64,000 nucleotides of DNA from Streblospio benedicti. Its lineage: Eukaryota > Annelida > Polychaeta > Spionida > Spionidae. The translations under genes and the position numbers were made by a program. The notes beneath the pieces are model-generated. The model was not told the DNA's origin, ran no database searches, and worked only from the letters and a program-made list of their open reading frames with translations. The stretch lies in the NCBI GenBank assembly GCA_019095985.1, contig CM032661.1, positions 6,661,342-6,725,341 on the forward strand, written 5' to 3'. This document shows, piece by piece, positions 10,401-18,400 of the stretch. Every line of letters begins with the position of its first letter. Position 1 is the first letter of the stretch.

Positions 10401-11670
10401 ATTCATAATATGCAGATAGTGTGCTTCTGTTGCCGAGTGGGTAGGGAGTTGAACTCGTGACCAGACGGGGCCATGGGTTCGATTCTGGTCGGGTCTGGTG
10501 TTGGGTGTTGAGCAAACCTACCTCTAACTGGTTGCACACTGCTCCGTGATACATCCATATTAAATAGGTACAGGTCAGGCGAGTGAACGCTAATGTGAGT
10601 GACTAGCACGTCTGCACTATGGTAGCAATGTGCTGTATGCTCCGCGGGGAGTTGAGAAAGATATAGTGTGACAAGGATGCCAATGACGTGGTGTGACTGT
10701 AAAGTGGTGAGAGCACTAGAATCATGACTATAAACCACCAAATTTGCATTCTTATTTACATTTATACCAACAAAATAATAACCGTTGCAACGCAGCACCA
10801 AGAACATGCGCAACAGATCTGTGCAGTTGCCAGTCGAAGAGGAAACGTTTCCCCGAAACAGCACTTTCGTGTGAATAAATGTAAGTTTCTGAGCCACCAA
10901 CATTATGTAGGTATCTACAAACCCAATATCATCGTCAGGGTACGGGAATCTCTTTTATGCTCCACATTCAGTTTTGCAATTTCTCCCGTGGGTTGATCCG
11001 TCTTTTTAGCGGGAAATATTCGCTGGGCTAGACTTACGGCAAAGGCAAAATCAATAATTGTTTTTTCTTCCTTGGTAGTGAAAGATCGTATGTTTATAGA
11101 CAACGCTAAACATTTTGGTGGTGGGGTTTGTTATTGGTTGGATTTTGTGATAAGTTCCGTGAATATAGGACTTCACGTTGGATCACAGCTATATACTCAG
11201 TGTAAAAATGACAATGAATGATATAGATTTAAAAAAAACGTTACATTTAGTTTCTAAATTCGCAATTTTTTCTTGTGGTAGAAAATCAGCAAACCAGCCA
11301 TGTAGATGTGTACTTTTGTACATAACTGATATCATGCATAATCTTTTTGTCATCATGATAAACAAAAGATTATAATTCATGGAAAGAAACGGAATAAATT
11401 TACTTCAGCGAAAATAAAATTCAAAGACTACACCACGCACTCCTATTTCAATCTAAAAATCATTATAAAACAGCAAACATTCTTCAATATGAAACGCAAA
11501 AAAAAAAACCAACAAGCATAGCGGACGACGAAGCGTACCCGTGCGAAGAAGGCGTGGTTGTCGTCTGCTGGGTACGTGACTGCGTCATCTCGTGGCGGCT
11601 CCAGTGCCGCGCCGGACTTGGACAGGTGCCCTCCGCTCCGCCGGCGCGGAGACTCACTGTCAGACAGCAT
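7466..11670 (-). CDS. CLC-family chloride channel/exchanger, N-terminal half
   Basis: Five minus-strand exons join in perfect phase: 11670-11539 (44 codons from the ATG), 10349-10210, 9577-9448, 8843-8763 and 7631-7466. Together they give about 215 residues of a membrane chloride channel or H+/Cl- exchanger. The N-terminus is soluble and Ser/Arg-rich (MLSDSESPRRR). It is followed by YESMDYLPAH, then LDWDRWVMMGLIGGAVGLVG (first membrane helix), WGWTLGYSVLFVLFSSIIVV (next helix) and AAGSGIPELIGFLNGTVVRH. The last contains the GSGIP chloride-binding signature. The final exon reaches AGPE, where CLCs have G(K/P)EGP, but then reads AHEG instead of GPM. That would fit two lost bases at its end. All later helices and the CBS domains are missing. 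Several introns carry repeats (LINE tail, SINE, MITE). The subfamily resembles the CLC-6/7 or plant-type group, but I cannot fix it. Confidence 0.85.
8905..9425 (-). mobile_element. LINE 3' end (CR1/Jockey-like ORF2 C-terminus), 5'-truncated
   Basis: A minus-strand frame (9418-9170) ends in a pattern typical of the C-terminus of many non-LTR ORF2 proteins: HSCNTRNK, then a basic and aromatic stretch, ANLWKTLP and FKDYCTGKYN. Downstream on that strand comes an A-rich tail (T-runs at 8908-8926 on the plus strand). It is inserted between CLC exons 3 and 4, in the gene's own orientation, and starts abruptly, as 5'-truncated LINEs do. Confidence 0.65.
9760..9902 (+). repeat. LINE 3'-UTR-like tail ending in (CAAA)n
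   Basis: The CTTGTCACTATAATAAACAA end runs into a short CAAACAAACAAAC microsatellite. This layout is common at the 3' end of 5'-truncated non-LTR elements. No coding part is visible, so the identification rests on the tail alone. Confidence 0.35.
10063..10182. mobile_element. Short palindromic MITE (GGCAGATCCAGG family), copy 1
   Basis: About 120 bases starting ATAGGGAGATCCAGG and ending CCTGGATCTGCCTAT. The interior is G-rich and includes GATTTCATGAAAAACCC. Relatives lie at 15676-15828, 34758-34898 and 45040-45165. It sits in a CLC intron. Confidence 0.75.
10425..10740 (+). mobile_element. tRNA-derived SINE
   Basis: The head has an A-box-like TTGCCGAGTGGGTAGGGAGT and a B-box-like GGGTTCGATTCTGG about 45 bases later, the internal RNA polymerase III promoter of a Leu/Ser-type tRNA. 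A tRNA-unrelated body follows (GCAATGTGCTGTATGCTCC, then GTGACAAGGATGCC) and ends near GACTGTAAAGTGGTGAGAGC. It lies in the intron between CLC exons 1 and 2, antisense to the gene. Confidence 0.65.
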
Positions 11671-11740
11671 CGCAGGACGACCACTGGCAGCTGGGAGATG
11701 GATAACATTCAGAATTGTGTACGTTTATGATCCATTACTG
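11671..11740 (-). promoter_or_regulatory. Upstream flank of the CLC start exon
   Basis: Only 70 bases separate the CLC ATG from the inverted-repeat element at 11741, so any proximal promoter must lie in or beyond that element. I see no clear TATA box. If an untranslated first exon exists, it could lie further upstream. Confidence 0.25.
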
Positions 11741-12201
11741 TTAGGGATCGTTCACAAATGACGTCACCTGATTTTTGGCCTTTTTTTAGCCCCCCTCGTC
11801 ACCTTTCGTGATCTTTGCAGCCCCCCCCCGCCCCCGCCCTCCTGGTAAGTGACGTCATCTTTGCCTCAACGCCCCCCCCCCTACCCCGTGCGACAAGGTT
11901 TCGCGGTGATATTTAACAATGATCTAACTGTGCGATAATATAAATACATTTGAATATATAAATGTCCATAATTTAGACATAATTTTACAAATGTATTAAG
12001 GACATAAAGCGAACGAGGCAATGTAGTAGATAGTACACAACTCACTTAACATGTCAGAAATTAAGTTCAAATACTGTTAAATAACTAGAACTTTTTTTCA
12101 AAAGGTGATCATCCAAGTGCTAGAACCCCCCACTGTCACCTTTTGTCATCTTTTGCTACCCCCCCCCATGCCGGATGACGTTATTTGTGAATGATACCTT
12201 A
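11741..12201. mobile_element. MITE with TTA target duplication (Harbinger-like)
   Basis: The left end TTA-GGGATCGTTCACAAATGACGTCA is mirrored by the right end TGACGTTATTTGTGAATGATACC-TTA. This gives ~20-base imperfect terminal inverted repeats with TTA at both flanks. The interior contains three C-runs (11820-11827, 11873-11880 and 12162-12168). A TTGTGAACAATCCCTA end at about 55549-55565 looks like a relative. It lies just upstream of the CLC start exon. Confidence 0.65.
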
Positions 12202-12943
12202 ATAAAATGGCAAAGCATGCAGACTACAGCTTTAGATTAAATTTACAATTTGTTCAATATCCTGGATGAATATTGGGTGTAAAATCAACACCACCAAAAA
12301 TACCATATTATCACTCATTTACTTGTAAACAGTGCAAAATTTACACTTTCAAAGTTATGACATTGCATATAAAACAATTTGATGAATGGTATATTTGTAT
12401 CACAGCAATTTTAAGGCTTAAATATTTAAGTACAATAACCCAAATACTTGCATTTAGATTTTTTAAATGAAAATATTCTGTGATAAGGAAGTGGCAAAAG
12501 AAGGGGGCGTGTCTGCTGTCAAAGAACTTGATTATCCTATTTCACAATGAAAAATGTCGAGGTATACAGGTATTAAAAATAAACAACCTGTTTAGTAGTC
12601 AAAATAATCTATTAATTTTAAATCGATTATTGGTAACTCACAACCGATTGATATATCGCTAAATTGTTGCATTTTTGAAAACCAAAACAAAGTGGTCGAT
12701 ATTACAAGAGTCTGATCGATTTATGGCAATTATCGCAATATATCTTGCAATCTGTGTATTCAAACTTCGAAAAAGAAAAGAGTTTTACCCACATGTTGTA
12801 ATTATCTACTGTTTGTACTTGAGCAAAGCTAGAAAAGGGGGAAATTTAACTATTAATGTTCTGGAGAAGAAAAAAATATTGCGAGACTATAACAACGCGA
12901 AAATGCAACGGTGTATTCGGATCTTTAATTTAAGAAAGTGTCT
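12202..12943. other. Intergenic, no gene seen
   Basis: Open frames around 12273-12470 and 12675-13013 are AT-rich, with no domain, splice or start context that I can support. Confidence 0.45.
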
Positions 12944-13046
12944 ATTCGCAGAGCTGGCTCTGCGAATTAGACTGCTCCGATTTCTTATTCGCAGAGCTGG
13001 CTCTGCCAATTAGGGGTGTTCATTTCTTATTCGCCGAGCTGACGGC
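12944..13046. repeat. Tandem palindromic repeat (ATTCGCAGAGC family)
   Basis: The first unit, ATTCGCAGAGC-TG-GCTCTGCGAAT (12944-12967), is a perfect palindrome. A second unit begins at 12989 with one mismatch (GCTCTGCCAAT) and a third, decayed unit begins about 13029 (ATTCGCCGAGCTGACGG). The unit spacing is about 40-45 bases, linked by TTTCTT. Confidence 0.7.
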
Positions 13047-13329
13047 TAACCTTTGCCCTAACACATAATTAAATCTTTAAGGTATTTAAAAAAAAATCAA
13101 AAGAAGCATTGGTGATGGTGTTTAAAATGAATATATTTAAATATCTCAATATTAAATAATGGCAGTACAAAAGTGGTAGCTATTCAATGTCATAAAAATC
13201 ATGAATAACTTCCAGCAATGATACAGAAAGAATGTAACCTAGTTCAAGGTATAGTTATTTTCACAACACATAAGATGACATTTCTATTCTTCTTTGACGT
13301 TAATTTGTATTGTTTCTTTTATCATGGGG

Positions 13330-14336
13330 GATCAAATACAAAATGCTACTATAAATAACCGTGGTATCAAAAGTTTAGAGAAGAGGGCAAATCTACAGTA
13401 TATTCATGGATTAGTGATAACTGTATTGATATTACCTTTGTTCAAGAAACATCCTGTGACAAGATCATAGCAGAAAGAATTGATAGGGAATGGAATGGGA
13501 CTACATTGCATTCATTGACTGACTCCAGCCATAGTAGGGGCGTTCTGATTTTTGTAAGTGGTAGACTAACCAATCGATCAGATTTTGAAATCCAAAATAT
13601 TTCTACAGATCAAAATGGTAGATTGATAGCAATAAGCTTTAAACTGAGTGGTGAAACCTACCATGTAGCTAATATGTATTGTCCAACTAAGAGTATTGAA
13701 AAGGGTATCTTTATCAAGCAGTGTTTACGTAAAATTAGTGAAACTTGTAACGATCATGATAATGTTAAAATTGGTGGGGACTTCAATATAGATACTTCCA
13801 AAAGAAACAGAGAAAAAAAAAAAATATCAAGCTTTTGACAATTTCATTAATGAGTTAGAAATATATGACAGTTGGAAGCAAAATAATCCAGACAAAGTAC
13901 AATACACTTATACAGATCCAGGTAGGCGTGGGTATAGAAGCAGAATTGACTACATATTCTGTACAACCAATGTATTAAAAAAGATAAACAAATGCCAGAT
14001 TGTACAATGTCCTTCTCCTGATCATATAGGGCAGTTGTATGTATAATAAATATAACACAACGCAAACGCGGTAAAGGCTACTGGAAACTGAACTCTTCTG
14101 TATTAGATGAAAAGCCATATGATCTTTGCATTTCAAACTTGATTGAGGAAACCGTTCATGAATATGAAAATATCATATCACCCACTCAACTTTGGGAATT
14201 CTTGAAAAAGCGTATAAAAGAGGAATCCATTTTGTATTGTATCAAACGATCTAAGTGTAATCAATCGGTTATTAGGAAGATGTTCGATTATATTGATATT
14301 AATATCATGTCCATGGACAACAATACATACTTCTAG
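13330..14336 (+). mobile_element. LINE fragment, Tx1/L1-type endonuclease domain
   Basis: In consecutive frames this encodes the AP-type endonuclease of a non-LTR retrotransposon: ITFVQETSCD, SRGVLIFVSG, VANMYCPTKS, the catalytic GGDFNID, SRIDYIF and SPDH. It is followed by the linker GKGYWKLNSSVLDEKPYD and a WEFLKKRIKEESI helix typical of the Tx1/L1 group. An A-run at about 13815 breaks the frame. The reverse transcriptase that should follow is absent, so this copy lacks its 3' half, the opposite of ordinary LINE truncation. It is not functional. Confidence 0.8.
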
Positions 14337-15402
14337 GTGGGTGTAGGCCTTAACCACTGATACTAATTGCTAATGTGGCAAGCTGTGGCACATAACATAC
14401 GCGCAATGTTTGTTGCTTCTCCTGCTCTATTGGTTTGTGAATTCTCTACCAAAGACTTATTCTTTATTAAATTACATAAATCATTCAATTTCTAAGATAA
14501 ATCAATAAATTTTGTATGATTCAACTAGAAAATGTTTGTTCTGTGTTGATTTAATGCAAAAGCTACTGATATCAAGCTAAAAACATCCTCAAATAACAAG
14601 AATCTTAGCGAATTTGAGAAAAAACCCACATAAAATCAGCATAAAGATCCACATGTACTGTTGCTAGGGGTACATTATGATGATTATCTATTTGATTTTA
14701 AAATCAACTAGAAGGGGTCCAGCAGCAAAAACTGGACACTCAAAAATCAGCCCCGGCACGTTGTCAAAGCCGTTGTCCATGGTAACGTGATTGAAAAGAT
14801 GACCAGCCATTACTTTTTATGTCACCAACAATGATCAAATTCGTCCGCCAATCTCACAATTTAATTCAGCACTTTTTCTAAATCAACCCACAGTGTGCAT
14901 TGAATTGCAGAAAACTAATCACAGTTGGCATTTTATTGTTTTTTCTTGCACAAGTTGCTAATAAAATATTTTTGTGGCAATGAAGTGAGAATTTACATCA
15001 TGAAGCGACAATGTGTTGTTGGTTAAAAATTATCTAACATGGTCAGGACGAGGTGAGGTAACAGATTTAAAAAAAGAGGATAGGCGAAAAATTGGTCAAC
15101 ATATGCAGTTCTCAGAGAGTGCGATACAAGATGACTCAAATTTTTTTCAGAATGTTCAAGATGTATAAGCTAATAGATTGATTGATTGATTCACAATGTT
15201 TTGTTCCCAGAGAACCTCACTAGACATCATTTCACACTTACCGTGCATATGCATAGCACCAATTTATTTACTACTTATATTAAAAGATAGAGGGGGATTG
15301 CAATTCGTTATTTCCCCTATGAAATTAGTAATTCTTAAGTCTTTGTTTGTGATTCTAATACAGTGATTTACAAACAAAACAGCACAAAAACTAGATTCTT
15401 GC
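14337..15402. other. Gene-free stretch downstream of the C1q gene
   Basis: AT-rich sequence without supportable exons. It includes a CAGCAGCAAAAACTGGACAC patch near 14720 and a short GATTGATTGATT run near 15178. Confidence 0.4.
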
Positions 15403-15408
15403 TTTATT
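15403..15408 (-). promoter_or_regulatory. Poly(A) signal of the C1q gene
   Basis: AATAAA on the minus strand, about 85 bases past the C1q stop codon at 15491. It is a plausible cleavage and polyadenylation signal. Confidence 0.5.
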
Positions 15409-15490
15409 AGAAATTTACAAGTTCCAGTTCAATACACACACAGGGTCAACCCGGTTACCCATGCGTGGGCCAAGTTGATGGTGGATCATT

Positions 15491-18400
15491 TTATTCTCCG
15501 ACAAAAAATCCAGAGAAATTCGTGCTTAGGGAAGGGCCCCACATGCGGCAGTTGGTGGTACCACAGTTGATGTAGACCTTGTTGCCGCTTTCACAGTTTA
15601 TGATGACGGTGTTACTGGCTGTGTAATGCTCTGCATCGATCTGCAAGGCAAGTTGAAATCAGTGTGACTAAATGCTCAGGCAGATCAAGAATTTTGGAAA
15701 AGGGAGGGCCCACTTAAGAGATTTCATGTGTTTTGCTTGTTTGATGGCGGACATGCCAAAAACTCACAAAAAAAGTATTGGGTGAGGAAAAGCCCCTGCG
15801 CCCCCACACCATTCTGGATCTGCCTATGAAATGTGCGCTGCATACAAAGAAGGCTGGTGAATATATTATTGTGCCTTGTAAAAGTAATTTAGATGGCAGT
15901 TGAATCATACGTCCAAGATTTCATTTGGTTGCACATGAGCTAGAGTTTGTGCTAACCATTACTCCAATCATCCCTCCCACATCACCAAGCTTTCTAAATA
16001 CTACAGATTCGATTACTGCCACTGAAGTGTGCATGCTGTACGATTATACCAAACGGTTTCTGAATTTTCATCACATATCTACTTTTTTGCATGAAGTGAA
16101 AGGCTTCATTTTTGCTAGAAAATGACCCATTCCTCTAAACTCTCAGAGATTTATTCCCTTAAGGCCGCGTCCTACTAGTTTCTGCGTATGGTTGATATAA
16201 TAGCATAACTTCTAGGGATTTCCAGGGAAAAAAATATACATCGAGCATCTGCTGATAGATAACCCCTTTGGCATTAAATGATTTTTTTCCACCAGGGCAT
16301 AGTCAACTCATAGCCAGCGTAAGGCAGTCGAAAACCCGGCGTAAGAAAAGCAGACAGTGAAAGCAAGGTCAACGTAACCCCAACGCACAACCGAAGCACA
16401 AAAAGTCTGGGTGTGATGTACGTCGGGTTACTCTGACCTTACGTTCACTGTCTGCTGTGCTTTGAACATACGTCTACAATATGTTGAACGCTGCCAAATC
16501 TAAGCCATCGTACGCTCAAGGTGCGCCAAGCTTACCTAACGTTTTCATCTGCCGAGCATCTGCTCCCAATACGCATCGCATGTTCGGCGTATGTTTGACG
16601 TATGGTTGACGTACAAGAATCAATGGATTACGGATTTTTGTACATTGGCGTATGCCGTTTACGCTTTCGATGTTTTGAGGAGCCCAAATACTTGGGAGCG
16701 TAAAAGAGCGGACAGATCCATAATCTTCGTAGAAATATTTTGCCGGCGTACTGGCAGCGAGCGTCACACAAATGTCACACACGTAGAGCGGCAAAGGAAC
16801 TTTGGGTCGGCGTAGGGTTGGCGTAGCTGCCAGATGCATAGCGTAGATGAACAAATTTGGATATCCGACGGCATAAGTTCCCAGTACGCCGGAACCAGTG
16901 GGACGCGGCTTTCTTACATTCATTTTTTACATTAACTTATACCTCAATAAGTGATTCTGCCACTACTGTACTTTCGCGATACATGCGCCAATTTGTCCTG
17001 CTGGCAAGTCTAGAGGCATAGCTGTAAGCAAAAATCCAACATTTGAGAGAAAGCTCTTTCATTGTGCATAGACAATTTTGGCAAATGATACTACACTAAA
17101 AATGTGTTTACTTATCCAAAAGATCGGTACTATACTTTCATTGGCTATTCATTCATTTTCTAAAAGCTTAAACCGAGTAATTATTGCAAGGCTATTACAG
17201 TATTCGTCCATGGGACTGATCTGAGCTTTGCCCACAAATCCATATTGACCAATTAAAACTCAGCACGTGCGTCTCACAAACAAACGCACGTGATACGTCG
17301 TATATGCCTTGAAATGAAGCAGTCACATTGATGAACTGTGATTATGAAACAGACTGTGTATCTTACATATTGATGATGTACTTACTTCATAGAAAACAGG
17401 TAATGCCCAGTCTGAGGGCAGGTGAAGACAGAGTCTGCAGCATTGAAAGCATTTCCACCGTTTGCTAACACAGACGGGAACAAAATCTGCATCAGAAGAG
17501 CATAGATTACTGTGATATTAGTCACGGTCATTTTTGTTGGTATGTATTGAGAATATTACCTACAGCAGGACGCACTTGATGTTTGAGGCTATCATCAATT
17601 TTTAATGCATCATGATGAACAAAATGTTAATTTGCACATATTGCTTTGACCAATTGCTCTGTTTTTGTAACATAATTAAACACCAGGTTTAAATGCAAAA
17701 TATATTTCTATTGTTGCAATGCGACACATAATACATTCAACCTGCTTAAAAAAATGGATTACAAGACAGGATTGTAAAATTTTATTATTCAAATTGTTAA
17801 AATATAATTCAATTCCCAAAACATGTATGATTTCTTTCTACTTACTGTTTACCAGAAGAAACCGTGAAATCACCCGAATCTAGAGTTGCAGAAAAGAAGA
17901 TGGTTGTGTCTGAAAATAAAAAAATCAGTGTTAATATTCGTCTCTGCATAGGCAAATAAGGGTCCCGAAGTAATTTGCAGATGAATGAAAATAAATTTTA
18001 ACATACTTGAACATGAATTATATTATTTTGTATATTATTCCAACAGTGAATAAAAGCTGAGCTATCACAACGATGCATTTTGCTATTCTTTTAGTTTTAA
18101 AATCATGCATTCAAATTCTTTATATTAAAAGATAATTACCTTATCATAGATTTCTGTGTAAATTAATTGGAGTTCTATTTCACTATACAACACAGATAAT
18201 TGTTTTTTGCTAATACTCTAAAAATCATACTTGTCTCCAAACAGTACACTTGGACAGGCTTATTGCCATAACAACATCACGCCATCTAGTGACAGAATGT
18301 GAAAGCTTCCAAAGACAGAGTTTTGTACATATAGCCGCAACAAGCTCTCCTTATCGCTTAAGGAGTTTATTGAGGAATTAGCACACATTATTCATAATAA

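Noticed and set aside
13847-14065. Minus-strand frame of 72 codons
   Set aside because: It is antisense to the LINE endonuclease, which has clear catalytic motifs on the plus strand.
16516-16923. 135-codon minus-strand frame
   Set aside because: It falls wholly inside the GCGTA-rich inverted-repeat element. The frame is a by-product of the repeated words and has no known domain.
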